Below are positions 1-10,000 of a stretch of 64,000 bases of DNA, piece by piece. The translations under genes were made by a program, and so were the position numbers. The notes under the pieces were generated by a model. The model saw only the letters and a list, made by a program, of their open reading frames with translations. It was not told the DNA's origin and did no database searches. Positions within the stretch are counted from its first letter, which is position 1. The number at the start of each line of letters is the position of its first letter. Origin of the DNA: an uncultured Bacteroides sp. GTDB taxonomy: Bacteria > Bacteroidota > Bacteroidia > Bacteroidales > Bacteroidaceae. The stretch lies in NCBI RefSeq assembly GCF_963678845.1, contig NZ_OY787466.1:620001-684000 (forward strand), in the 5' to 3' direction.

Positions 1-336
1 AATTACGAATCATCATTTCAATGGAAAAAGAAAGTTGGCAAAAAACAAATCTATCTTGATTTGGGTAAAGTCAATGTAATGGCCGAGGTTATTGTGAACG
101 GAATAAATTGCGGAACAGTGTGGACTGCTCCATATAGGGTTAATATAACCAGTGCAATAAAGAAAGGGAACAACAAACTAGAGATTCAGGTTGTTAATAC
201 CTGGATGAATAAAATGAAAGGTGTGCACGATCAGAAAATTAAAGCGGGCAATGTTTGGACAAATGCCACTTACTGGTCTGAAAAGTTGCCTTTACAGGAA
301 TCAGGACTTACAGGACCATTAAACCTTGTTTATTAG
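1..336 (+). CDS. C-terminal end of a GH106/GH2-like glycoside hydrolase (5' truncated by window edge)
   Basis: The reading frame is open from base 1 and ends at the TAG at 334-336, so only the last 111 residues are present. They form the beta-sandwich galactose-binding-like module found at the C-terminus of GH106 alpha-L-rhamnosidases and in GH2 sugar-binding domains. Visible marks are LDLGKVNVMAEVIVNG, then a W-x-A-P-Y-R segment, then LEIQVVNTW, and a final ESGLTGPLNL of the kind that closes GH106-like proteins. The catalytic part lies upstream of the window. It is followed on the same strand by an O-acetylesterase and other secreted glycan enzymes, so it is probably part of the same polysaccharide utilisation locus. 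The exact family cannot be settled from this fragment. A GH2 enzyme is the main alternative. Confidence 0.7.
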   Translation, partial: NYESSFQWKKKVGKKQIYLDLGKVNVMAEVIVNGINCGTVWTAPYRVNITSAIKKGNNKLEIQVVNTWMNKMKGVHDQKIKAGNVWTNATYWSEKLPLQESGLTGPLNLVY

Positions 337-552
337 GAATAGTAATAGATTGTAATAGAGATATTAATAATTTAAACTAGTTTGGGTAGTAGAAACATGT
401 ACATGTTTGGATCCAATCATGTACATGATTAAAAGCAAACATGTACAAGATTGGGGGCTAAACATGTACATGATTATTTTAAGACTATCTTTGTAATTAC
501 TTAATTTATTATCGGATTATACATAGATACAGATTATAAAATACATAGTTAA
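337..552. other. Intergenic spacer with a phased palindrome array
   Basis: This 216-bp AT-rich spacer between the GH106-like fragment and the esterase gene holds four CATGTACA cores (described separately at 393-475). I see no convincing Bacteroides promoter for the esterase. A TTTG at 490-493 lacks a matching TAnnTTTG at the right distance. Confidence 0.5.
393..475. repeat. Array of four CATGTACA palindromes at 22-23 bp pitch
   Basis: CATGTACA cores begin at 396, 418, 440 and 463. The first two units are perfect 16-bp palindromes (AAACATGTACATGTTT at 393-408, AATCATGTACATGATT at 415-430). The third (437-452) and fourth (460-475) keep the core with imperfect flanks. The pitch is about two helical turns. 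The same architecture, with a TTGTACAA-type core, recurs at 36643 and 61387. Confidence 0.85.
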
Positions 553-1983
553 ATGAATAACAAGTTCAGATTTGGAGCATTCGCATTGGCGCTATCGCTC
601 TTTTGCTCGACCGTAATAAAGGCCGAAGTTAAACTTCCAGCTTTTTTCTCAAATGGAATGGTTATACAACAACAAACAAATGCTTCTTTTTGGGGAACTT
701 CAACACCAAATAAGAAACTGACAATTGTTACATCATGGAATAAAAAGAAATATACTGTTGATGTGGATGGAACAGGAAAGTGGAAAGTTGCTCTGGCAAC
801 TCCTATAGCCGGTGGGCCGTATTCAATAACATTCAATGACGGCAAACAAACTATTCTGCAAGATGTTTTAGTTGGTGAGGTATGGCTTTGCTCTGGCCAG
901 TCAAACATGGAAATGCCAATGAAGGGTTATAAGAACCAACCGGTAGAGAATTCAAATATGGATATCCTGAAATCAACAAATCCTCAGATTCGTCTATTTA
1001 CTGTAGGGCATAATTCTGTTATCGATGTGCAGAGTGATGTGAAAGGAGACTGGAAGTCTGCTACTCCCGAATCAGTAAAAGAGTTTAGTGCTACAGCATA
1101 TTATTATGGTCGCTTGCTTCAACAAACGCTGAATGTTCCGGTTGGATTAATTTGCAGCAGCTGGGGAGGTTCATGCGTTGAGGCATGGATGGATAAAGAA
1201 ATGCTGAAAGGTTTTCCGGAAGTTAAGATTCCAAAATCTCCTGAAGATATAATAGAGAAGAACCGTACTCCAACAACTTTATACCAAGGTATGATAGCTC
1301 CGTTGGTTGGTTATACAATCAAAGGTGCAATCTGGTATCAGGGAGAATCAAATTATGACCGTTCTCAATCTTACGCCAATCTTTTCTCTACAATGATACA
1401 GTCATGGAGAACCAGATGGAATCAGGGAAATTTTCCATTCTATTACTGCCAGATAGCTCCTTATGATTATTCAATTATTACTCCTGCAGGCAAAGAAGTT
1501 ATTAATTCAGCTTATCTGCGTGAAGCACAATGTGCTGCAGAGAATAAAATAGAAAATACAGGTATGGCTGTTTTAATGGATGCCGGATTACAAGAAGGTA
1601 TTCACCCAAGAAAGAAACAAATTGCAGGTGAGCGTCTTGCTCTTCAGGCATTGGTGAAAACTTACAAGATAAATGGAGTTACTGCCGATGGGCCTGTCTA
1701 TAAGGAAATGAGTGTACAGAATGACACTGTTGTAGTAAGCTTTGACAGAACTCAGATGTGGGTCGCTGCTCCAAAAGGTGAATTGAAAAACTTTAAGGTA
1801 GCTGGCGCTGATAAGAAATTTTATCCTGCAAAAGCGTGGATTGTTAGAAGTAAGGTTTATGTAAAATCAGATGAGGTTAAGAAACCTGTTGCTGTTCGTT
1901 ATGCGTTCGAAAATTATGTAGATGGTGATCTTTATGGAACAGAAGGATTACCAGTTTCTTCTTTCAGAACTGATAATTGGTAA
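553..1983 (+). CDS. Secreted sialate O-acetylesterase-type SGNH esterase
   Basis: A 476-residue carbohydrate O-acetylesterase of the SASA family (PF03629), predicted periplasmic or surface-exposed. Residues 1-24 form a signal peptide ending in K-A. The SGNH block I is G-Q-S-N-M with Ser117 as the expected nucleophile. WYQGESN lies mid-protein, and the C-terminal catalytic His is His351 in GIHP. The family usually has Asp three residues before that His; here it is Glu348, a mild oddity. In glycan loci such enzymes remove acetyl groups from sugars so that glycosidases can act. The gene sits 7 bp upstream of the DUF5703-like gene and is probably co-transcribed with it. ATG at 553 is preceded by an A/T-rich leader with no clear Shine-Dalgarno, as is usual in Bacteroides. 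The true substrate (sialic acid, rhamnogalacturonan or xylan) is not given by sequence. Confidence 0.88.
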   Translation: MNNKFRFGAFALALSLFCSTVIKAEVKLPAFFSNGMVIQQQTNASFWGTSTPNKKLTIVTSWNKKKYTVDVDGTGKWKVALATPIAGGPYSITFNDGKQTILQDVLVGEVWLCSGQSNMEMPMKGYKNQPVENSNMDILKSTNPQIRLFTVGHNSVIDVQSDVKGDWKSATPESVKEFSATAYYYGRLLQQTLNVPVGLICSSWGGSCVEAWMDKEMLKGFPEVKIPKSPEDIIEKNRTPTTLYQGMIAPLVGYTIKGAIWYQGESNYDRSQSYANLFSTMIQSWRTRWNQGNFPFYYCQIAPYDYSIITPAGKEVINSAYLREAQCAAENKIENTGMAVLMDAGLQEGIHPRKKQIAGERLALQALVKTYKINGVTADGPVYKEMSVQNDTVVVSFDRTQMWVAAPKGELKNFKVAGADKKFYPAKAWIVRSKVYVKSDEVKKPVAVRYAFENYVDGDLYGTEGLPVSSFRTDNW

Positions 1984-1990
1984 TATAAAT

Positions 1991-4282
1991 ATGAAGAAAA
2001 CCTTCGTTGCCATATTATTACTGACTTTCATTACAACCAGTCGGGCAGCATCATCTGCCGACTGGTTGAATGCGTATAATTCCCAGTGGACTTCTCAAAG
2101 TAAAGGCTCTCACCAATCTATGCCTTGCGGAGGAGGAGATATAGGTCTGAATGTATGGGTGGAAAACAATGAACTTTTATTTTATATCTCCCGCAGTGGC
2201 TCACTTGATGAGAATAATTGTCTTCTCAAATCAGGGCGTGTCCGCATAAAGCTGTCTCCTAATCCTTTTACAAGCAGCAGTTTCCGTCAGGAACTAAAGC
2301 TTAGAGACGGATATGTTGAGGTTGAGGCTGGTGGAACAGTTATCCAGTTATGGGTAAATGTATTTAGTCCGGTTATTCATGTCGACGTAAAAAGTAAGCA
2401 GAAACTTTCTGCTGAGGTTTGTTATGAAAACTGGCGCTATCAGGATCGTTTGATAAGAAAAGGAGAAGGCAATGCCAATTCCTATAAATGGGCTATCCCA
2501 AAAGGTCTGGTTACAAAAGCTGATGTGGTGGAAACACAAGGAAACAAACTAACCTTTTACCACAAAAACAGTGAACAGACAGTCTTTGATGTTACGGTTG
2601 CCCAACAAGGCATGGATTCCGTAAAAAAAGAAATGTATAATCCATTGGGTAATCTTACTTTTGGTGGTATGCTTTGGGGAGATAACTTAAAGTTTGCAGG
2701 CACAAGCCAAGGTGAATATGCCGGAACAGATTACAAGTCCTGGTGCATGAAGAGTGTGAAACCTTCACAATCACACCAGATATATGTGGCTCTGTACACG
2801 GAACAAGTGGCAGAACTGAACCAATGGAAGCAAGGATTAGCTAAAACAGTTGGACAAATAAAGACTAATGCCGACAAGAAAAAGACACGTGCCTGGTGGA
2901 ATGCTTACTGGAACCGGAGCTCAATCTGCATCAATGAAACAAATAAAGATTCTGAAGCGTGGCGCATTGGACGCAATTATCAGCTTTTTCGTTATATGCT
3001 GGGCTGCAATGCTTATGGTAGTTATCCTACAAAGTTCAATGGCGGACTGTTTACCTTTGATCCTTGCCATGTAGACACTTTGCAAAGCTTCACTCCCGAT
3101 TATCGCAAATGGGGTGGGGGTACAATGACTGCACAGAATCAACGTTTGGTTTATTTTCCTATGCTGAAAAGTGGTGACTTTGATATGATGAAGTCTCAGT
3201 TTGCTTTCTACATGAGAATCCTGAAAAACGCAGAGCTACGCAGCAAGGTTTATTGGAATCATAAGGGAGGCTGCTTTCCCGAACAAATAGAAAACTTTGG
3301 TTTGCCTAACCCAAGTGAGTATGGTTGGAAGCGCCCGGCTGGTTTCGATAAAGGATTGGAATATAATGCCTGGTTGGAATATGAATGGGACACAGTACTT
3401 GAGTTCTGCAATATGATTCTGGAAACCAAAGATTATAATAATGAAAAGATAGATGAATATGTTCCTCTGATAGAAAGTGCTCTTACTTTCTTTGATGAAC
3501 ATTATCGGATGCTGGCCACTCAGCGCGGACGCAAGGCGCTTGATGGAGACGGACACCTGGTTCTTTATCCCGGCTCGGCTTGCGAAACATATAAAATGAC
3601 TTATAATTCTACAACTACCATATCGGCTTTGAAAGTTGTGCTGGAAAAAATGATTAAACTACCTGCCGACAGTGCAAAGACTGCACATTGGAAAGAGATG
3701 TTATCAACAATTCCACCAATAACTATCAAAGAAGAGAATGGAAAGAAGATGATTGCTCCGGCAAAATTGTGGGAACGAATAAATAATGTAGAGTCGCCTC
3801 AATTATATCCGGTCTTTCCGTGGAGAATTTACGGAGTGGGAAAAAAAGAGTTGGACGTTGCTATAAATACTTATCTTTATGACTCTGATGCATTAAAGTT
3901 CAGAAGCCATATTGGGTGGAAGCAGGATAATATTTTTGCGGCTTGTCTGGGCTTGACAAAAGAAGCTCAACGACTGACTTCCCTTAAAATGAAAGATAGT
4001 GATTTACGTTTCCCGGCTTTCTGGGGACCAGGTTATGATTGGACTCCCGATCATAACTGGGGAGGTAGCGGAATGATTGGTTTGCAGGAAATGTTGTTGC
4101 AGACAAATGGCGACCAGATACTTTTATTTCCATCCTGGCCGGTGGAATGGGATGTGCATTTTAAACTGCACGTTTCGAAGAATACAACAGTGGAAGCGGA
4201 GTTGAAAAATGGTAAAGTGGTTAATTTACGTGTTTATCCTGCTGAAAGGATGAAAGACGTTATCGTTATGATTAAGAAATAA
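1991..4282 (+). CDS. Secreted DUF5703-type protein, six-hairpin glycosidase-like
   Basis: A 763-residue protein from the ATG at 1991. An in-frame upstream ATG at 1922 would lie inside the esterase gene and would bury the signal peptide, so 1991 is preferred. Residues 1-20 are a signal peptide (MKKTFVAILLLTFITTSRAA). The N-terminal part, with ADWLNAYNSQW and the MPCGGGDIGLNVWVE segment, is like the DUF5703 domain. The remainder (LFRYMLGCNAYGSYPTKFNGG, then a stretch rich in W, Y and G) resembles the (alpha/alpha)6 fold of GH95-like enzymes. No activity has been assigned here and I cannot name catalytic residues. Position between an acetylesterase and a GH2 gene in one run of + strand genes suggests a hydrolase acting on the same glycan. 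The family call is from memory of the N-terminal sequence. Confidence 0.7.
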   Translation: MKKTFVAILLLTFITTSRAASSADWLNAYNSQWTSQSKGSHQSMPCGGGDIGLNVWVENNELLFYISRSGSLDENNCLLKSGRVRIKLSPNPFTSSSFRQELKLRDGYVEVEAGGTVIQLWVNVFSPVIHVDVKSKQKLSAEVCYENWRYQDRLIRKGEGNANSYKWAIPKGLVTKADVVETQGNKLTFYHKNSEQTVFDVTVAQQGMDSVKKEMYNPLGNLTFGGMLWGDNLKFAGTSQGEYAGTDYKSWCMKSVKPSQSHQIYVALYTEQVAELNQWKQGLAKTVGQIKTNADKKKTRAWWNAYWNRSSICINETNKDSEAWRIGRNYQLFRYMLGCNAYGSYPTKFNGGLFTFDPCHVDTLQSFTPDYRKWGGGTMTAQNQRLVYFPMLKSGDFDMMKSQFAFYMRILKNAELRSKVYWNHKGGCFPEQIENFGLPNPSEYGWKRPAGFDKGLEYNAWLEYEWDTVLEFCNMILETKDYNNEKIDEYVPLIESALTFFDEHYRMLATQRGRKALDGDGHLVLYPGSACETYKMTYNSTTTISALKVVLEKMIKLPADSAKTAHWKEMLSTIPPITIKEENGKKMIAPAKLWERINNVESPQLYPVFPWRIYGVGKKELDVAINTYLYDSDALKFRSHIGWKQDNIFAACLGLTKEAQRLTSLKMKDSDLRFPAFWGPGYDWTPDHNWGGSGMIGLQEMLLQTNGDQILLFPSWPVEWDVHFKLHVSKNTTVEAELKNGKVVNLRVYPAERMKDVIVMIKK

Positions 4283-4302
4283 ATAAAAACAGATACAGAA
4301 TA

Positions 4303-6909
4303 ATGAAGAATGTAATTGCAGCACTTTTGCTCTTTTTGATGCCAGTATTTGGATTTGCCGGGTCGTATCGCCCTGAAACATCTGTAGCAGGCTTTATTGA
4401 TCTGAAAGGCAGTGGAAGAATTGTGTATAATTTCAATCCCGGATGGCACTTTTATAAAGGAGATGTGAAAAATGGTGGAGCTGTTGGCCTGGATGATTCA
4501 TCCTGGGAAGTTGTTGCTACACCACATACTGTGGCGTTAGAACCGGCTGAGGCTAGTGGCTGCCGCAATTATCAGGGACCGGCATGGTATAGAAAACATT
4601 TTGTTGTAGACAAATCGTTGACTGGCAAGAATATTTCAGTGTACTTTGAAGCGGTGATGGGTAAATCGGACGTTTATGTAAACGGTAAACTAGTGAAACA
4701 GCATCTTGGAGGATATCTTCCTTTCAGTGTTTCACTAACCGATCTGGGCATTCATGCAGGTGAATCTTGTTTAATTGCTGTTTTTACAGATAATAGTGAT
4801 GATAAGAACTTTCCTCCCGGAAAGAAACAATATACGCTGGACTTTGCTTATCACGGAGGAATCTACCGTGATGTGTGGATGATTGTGAAATCGCCGGTTG
4901 CTATAACTGATGCTATTGAAGCGAATAAAGTTGCTGGTGGTGGAGTGTTCGTTCATTTTGATAATATCAGTGAAAAGAGTGCCGATGTTTTTGTCGATAC
5001 AGACGTTAAGAATGATGGCAAACAAAATAGAACTGTTTATATTGAAACTGAATTATGTGATAAATCAGGAAAAGTAATTGCCAAAGAAAAGACTAAGTTG
5101 GTACTTGGAGCTGGTGCAAGTCAAACTGCCAGACAAAAAATTACCGTACTCAAACCGAATCTTTGGTTCCCTGAAAATCCTTATCTATACAGAGTCAATT
5201 CAAGAGTACTTGATGGAAAAGTCGCTTTGGATGGTGGAACAACACGAATTGGTATTCGTAAAGCTGAGTTTCGTGGTAAAGATGGCTTCTTCCTTAACGG
5301 TAAACCTTATGGTCAGCTTATTGGTGCAAACAGGCATCAGGATTTTGGTTATGTAGGTAATGCTCTTCCTAATTCCCAGCAATGGCGTGATGCTAAAAAA
5401 TTACGCGATGCTGGTTGTAAGATAATCCGTTCTGCGCATTATCCACAAGATCCGGCATTTATGGATGCTTGTGATGAATTGGGATTATTTATTATTGTAG
5501 CTACTCCCGGATGGCAGTTCTGGAATAAAGATCCTCACTTCGGAGAACTGGTAAATGAGAATACTCATCAGATGATTCGTCGTGACCGTAACCATACATC
5601 GGTACTAATTTGGGAACCGATTCTGAATGAAACTCGTTATCCACTTGATTTCTCTTTATCTGCTTTGAAAGTAACGAAAGATGAATTTCCTTATCCAGGT
5701 GCTCCGGTTGCTGCGGGTGATTTGCATTCCGAAGGAGTTGCTGATAATTACGGATTGGTTTATGGATGGCCTACCGACGAAGGAAAGGCTAAACAATGTA
5801 TCTTTACCCGTGAATTTGGAGAAAATGTAGACGACTGGTATGCTCATAACAATAATAACCGTGCTTCACGTAGCTGGGGTGAACGCCCACAGTTGGTTCA
5901 GGCTCTTTCATTGGCGGAATCTTATGGCGCGATGTTTAACACAACCGGACAATTTATAGGTGGTGCGCAATGGCATCCTTTTGATCACCAACGTGGCTAT
6001 CATCCCGATCCATATTGGGGAGGAATCTTTGACTGTTTCCGTCAACCTAAATATGCATATTACATGTTCAGAAGTCAGGTATCTCCTAAAGTGAGTCATC
6101 TTATATGTGAAACCGGACCAATGACATATATTGCAAATGAAATAACTCCTTTCTCGGATAGTGATGTGGTGGTATTTAGTAACTGCGATTCAGTCAGACT
6201 TATTGCTTATGAAAAGGATACAATTGTACAGCCAGTAATTCATCAGAAGAACGGTATTCCAAACGCTCCTGTAATATTTAAGAATGTATATAAATTCTGG
6301 GATATGCGTGAATATACGTATGTACAGAAGAACTGGCAGAAAGTTAGTTTCGTAGCAGAAGGTATTATTGATGGAAAAGTTGTGTGCAGCTTTAAAAGAA
6401 TGCCATCCCGCCGTTCTACCAAACTAAGATTAACACTCGATCACGAGGGGCAGTCATTAGTTGCCGATGGTTCTGATTTCGCTGTCGTAATAGCTGAAGT
6501 TACTGATGATAGTGGAAATGTTCGTCGTTTAGCAAAAGAAAATGTAGTATTTAGTGTGGAAGGTGAAGGCTCAATTATTGGTGATGCAAGTATTGGTGCT
6601 AATCCCCGTGCTGTGGAATTCGGTTCTGCTCCGGTATTAATCCGTGCAACCAATAAGGCTGGTAAGATAAAAGTGAAAGCTCATGTTCAGTATGAAGGTG
6701 TTTATTCTCCAACGGTAGCCGAACTAGAATTTGAAAGTATTCCTGCTGAAAAGCCCTTTTGTTACATGGATCAAGTACAGAGTAAAGCCAGTCAAAGTCA
6801 AAAACTTGCTAACGAGGCTAAACAAAGCTTGTCCGAGGAAGAAAAACGTAAAGTTTTAAATGAAGTTGAGCTTCAGCAGACAGAGTTTGGTGAAAAGCAC
6901 TTAAAATAG
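4303..6909 (+). CDS. Secreted glycoside hydrolase family 2 (beta-galactosidase-like)
   Basis: An 868-residue GH2 enzyme with signal peptide (residues 1-20). In order: an N-terminal sugar-binding jelly roll (about 40-200, with AWYRKHF and VYVNGKLVKQHLGGY), an Ig-like domain (about 205-320), the TIM barrel (about 325-620), and a C-terminal Ig-like region with an unusual charged, helix-prone tail after residue 825. The acid/base is expected at Glu443 (ILNET) and the nucleophile at Glu504 (TREFGEN). The barrel motif GANRHQDFGY is typical of beta-galactosidases, though GH2 members can also be beta-glucuronidases or mannosidases. The gene starts 20 bp after the preceding one and is probably in the same operon. 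Export and neighbours suggest removal of a terminal beta-linked sugar, likely galactose, from the locus substrate. Confidence 0.88.
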   Translation: MKNVIAALLLFLMPVFGFAGSYRPETSVAGFIDLKGSGRIVYNFNPGWHFYKGDVKNGGAVGLDDSSWEVVATPHTVALEPAEASGCRNYQGPAWYRKHFVVDKSLTGKNISVYFEAVMGKSDVYVNGKLVKQHLGGYLPFSVSLTDLGIHAGESCLIAVFTDNSDDKNFPPGKKQYTLDFAYHGGIYRDVWMIVKSPVAITDAIEANKVAGGGVFVHFDNISEKSADVFVDTDVKNDGKQNRTVYIETELCDKSGKVIAKEKTKLVLGAGASQTARQKITVLKPNLWFPENPYLYRVNSRVLDGKVALDGGTTRIGIRKAEFRGKDGFFLNGKPYGQLIGANRHQDFGYVGNALPNSQQWRDAKKLRDAGCKIIRSAHYPQDPAFMDACDELGLFIIVATPGWQFWNKDPHFGELVNENTHQMIRRDRNHTSVLIWEPILNETRYPLDFSLSALKVTKDEFPYPGAPVAAGDLHSEGVADNYGLVYGWPTDEGKAKQCIFTREFGENVDDWYAHNNNNRASRSWGERPQLVQALSLAESYGAMFNTTGQFIGGAQWHPFDHQRGYHPDPYWGGIFDCFRQPKYAYYMFRSQVSPKVSHLICETGPMTYIANEITPFSDSDVVVFSNCDSVRLIAYEKDTIVQPVIHQKNGIPNAPVIFKNVYKFWDMREYTYVQKNWQKVSFVAEGIIDGKVVCSFKRMPSRRSTKLRLTLDHEGQSLVADGSDFAVVIAEVTDDSGNVRRLAKENVVFSVEGEGSIIGDASIGANPRAVEFGSAPVLIRATNKAGKIKVKAHVQYEGVYSPTVAELEFESIPAEKPFCYMDQVQSKASQSQKLANEAKQSLSEEEKRKVLNEVELQQTEFGEKHLK

Positions 6910-6940
6910 TGATTAATAAGTTTTAAAGTGTTAATCGTTA

Positions 6941-6972
6941 GTTGTACATTTGCCTGTCTTTGATTAACTTTG
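6941..6972 (+). promoter_or_regulatory. Candidate promoter of the hybrid two-component gene
   Basis: GTTG at 6941-6944 (a 3/4 match to the -33 TTTG), 20 bp, then TAACTTTG at 6965-6972 (a full match to -7 TAnnTTTG). The start codon follows 28 bp later. Transcription of the regulator separately from the upstream enzymes is inferred. Confidence 0.6.
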
Positions 6973-7000
6973 ACACATACTTAAAAACAGGCAAAAGAAC

Positions 7001-10000
7001 ATGAATAAATATTTAGTGCTAATAATTATGTTATTATCCTGTCGTTTTGCGACAGCAAATAATAACATGATTATTGAGCATTATTCAGTAGAGAATGGCG
7101 TCCCTCATGAAATAGTTAATTGTGCAATAAAAGATTCAGATGGTTTTGTCTGGTTTGGCACATGGTACGGGTTATGCAGCTTTGACGGACAAAAGTTTAA
7201 GACTTACAATAGTCGGAACTTATACTACACGGATATTCCCCCCCGAAAAATTCAAAAGATAATAGAAGATAGAAGTGGTAATTTATGGGTTAAAACCATT
7301 GACCATAAACTCTATCTTTTCGATAAGCACAAAGAATGTTTCTATTCCGTATTTAATGAATTGAGGAAAAAATACTCTGTAAATTCCCAGATTATTAAAA
7401 TTCAGAAAACAGAGGATGGAGAACTTTTATTGTTAACCAAGAATAAAGACTTATTAAAGGCATCCTCTGACCGGAATGGTAAGATAAACATAATCCTTCT
7501 TCACGATTCAAAGAATAAAGCTGGCAATACAAAACTAAAAAATAATCTATTATGCGAAAGCAAGGATTATATTAGTTGGATTGGTATGGATTATAAAATC
7601 CTGTCCTGTCCTAAAGGCAGGTCATTAAAATCGCAGTCTTCCGATTTTATTCTCAGAAAGATTGGACTGACATATGAAAAAGAGCTGTCATGTGCATACC
7701 AGAATAAAGGCGTTTTATGGTTAGGCGATAAACAAGGAAAGATATATCTGATAACTCTTTATAATGGACGGATAATTCCAATAAAGATATTGCAGGGTAA
7801 AGGTGTCATAGAGAATATTCAGGTGGAAGACAGAACAAAGATCTATATATCTGTTGCCAACAAGGGCGTTTACCTATACGACCTGAAAAAGAAGACATTT
7901 AAATTATTGTTCTCTTCTCAGATAAAAGAACCTGTAGTTAAATCTTTTAGCGACAGTTTTGGTAAAATCTGGTTTGTAATGGGCAATAAAGGTGTGGTTT
8001 ATTATAACCCTTCAAATAACGAAAATAGACAGTTCGTTTTTCCTAATGGTCTTGTGAATGAAGATATTCAGGAACTGGATGGAAAGGAACATGGCATGTT
8101 TTTTATTACTTCATCAGGCGATTTGGCCCGGATTGACCATAATAAACTCACACTTGACTATTTAAATCATTCTGAAGAATTCCTTAAATTTGAGAAAGGT
8201 AACCGACTTTGTAATATCTTACTTGACCGTGAAGGTGTTTTATGGGTTACCTCTATGGATAATGGTATCTATAAAATCAGCTTCCCCAAAAAACAATTTT
8301 CTCTTTATTCTCCATGTTCCTTTGAAAATAAGAGCCTGGATGCTGAAATCTGTAAGGTAGGAGTCAAAGCTTTGTTTGAAGCCAAAAATGGTGATATATG
8401 GGTAGGAACCCGAAATTCAGAGGTTTATCGGTTGGGAAGAAATGGTGCATTAAAACAAAAGTTCTCAGAAGCTAATTACAATATTGGAAATGTTTATCAT
8501 ATAATGGAAGACAACCGGGGAAATCTCTGGTTTTCAACCAAAGGGAAAGGGCTGGTAAAAGCAGAACCGGATAACTCTTCCAGTTTGGGATTCCGTTTTA
8601 CTCGTTTTGTGAACGATGAAAATAATCCGAACTCAATTAGCAGCAATGAAGTGTACTGCTCTTTTTTAGATAGTAAAGGACGCATTTGGGCTGGCCTTTT
8701 CGGGGGAGGATTAAATTTACTGCAGGAAGATCATGGCAAGGTTATTTTTAAACATAAATATAATAGCTTTAAATATTACCCTTCCAATGGCATGTATATG
8801 GAGATTCGAAATATGATTGAAGACTCCGAAGGTCGTATTTGGGTTGGTACAAGTGATGGATTGATGTCATTTAACGGTAACTTCAAGAGACCGGATCAAA
8901 TTAAATTTGAAGTTTATCAGGATGGATCGGATATCGCGGACAATGATATTTACGCATTATATAAAGATAAAAAATCCCAAATATGGGTTAGCGTTTTTGG
9001 TGGTGGATTAAACAAGCTTATTCGCTATGATTATGAAAACAGAAAGCCTGTATTCCAATCATACGGATTAAAGGAAGGACTGAAAAGTGATGTAATATTG
9101 TCTATCGTAGAAGATGGAAAAAGTAATCTTTGGCTGGCTACGGAAATGGGAATTTCCCGCTTTGATTCCAGAGCTCAGTCTTTTCGTAATTTTGATAGAT
9201 ATGATGGCTTTATTCCTGTAAAAATGGAGGAAGAGAGCGCTTTACGCTGTGCTTCCGGTCAGCTTTGGTTTGGATGTAAAGATGGAATTTTGAAGTTTAA
9301 TCCGTTCCGATTGCAGACTTATAATTTTGCATATAAAACTTTCATTGTAGATTTTAAAATATCTAATCAAGATATTAATTCTTTGAATGAAGGCGAGCAC
9401 CGACAATCGGTCAAGGAGCTGAAAACAATAAGTCTAAAGCATAACCAGTCAATGTTTACGATTGAGTTTGCTGCATTGAACTATTATAATCAGAACCGAA
9501 TCAGCTATAAATATATACTTCAGGGTTATGAAGAGGAATGGCACTTCAGTGGAAAGAACCGTATTGCTTCATATACAAATGTACCTCCCGGAAAGTATTT
9601 GTTCCGGGTTAAAACAATAGATGAAGCAAATCCTTCCTTTGTTTCTGAAAGAACAATGGAAATCATCATTCTTCCTCCCTGGTGGAGAACCAACATTGCT
9701 TATGCAATTTATGCAATTTTGTTCCTGGCTTTGTTATACGGAGTTGTAAAATTTGTCTTTTTCATGATAAAGATAAAGAATGATATTTATATTGAGCAGA
9801 AGTTATCAGAGTTAAAGATTAAGTTCTTTACAAACATATCTCATGAGTTACGTACACCTCTGACTTTGATCAAAGGACCTATTCAGGAATTACGCGAAAA
9901 AGAAAAACTATCAGACAAGGGGGTTAAGTATATTGACTTGATGGAAAAAAGTACCGATCAGATGCTTAATCTGGTTAATCAGATTCTCGACTTCAGAAAG

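Noticed and set aside
1922..1990. Upstream ATG for the DUF5703-type gene
   Set aside because: It would overlap the esterase gene by 62 bp and hide a clean signal peptide that begins at the ATG at 1991.
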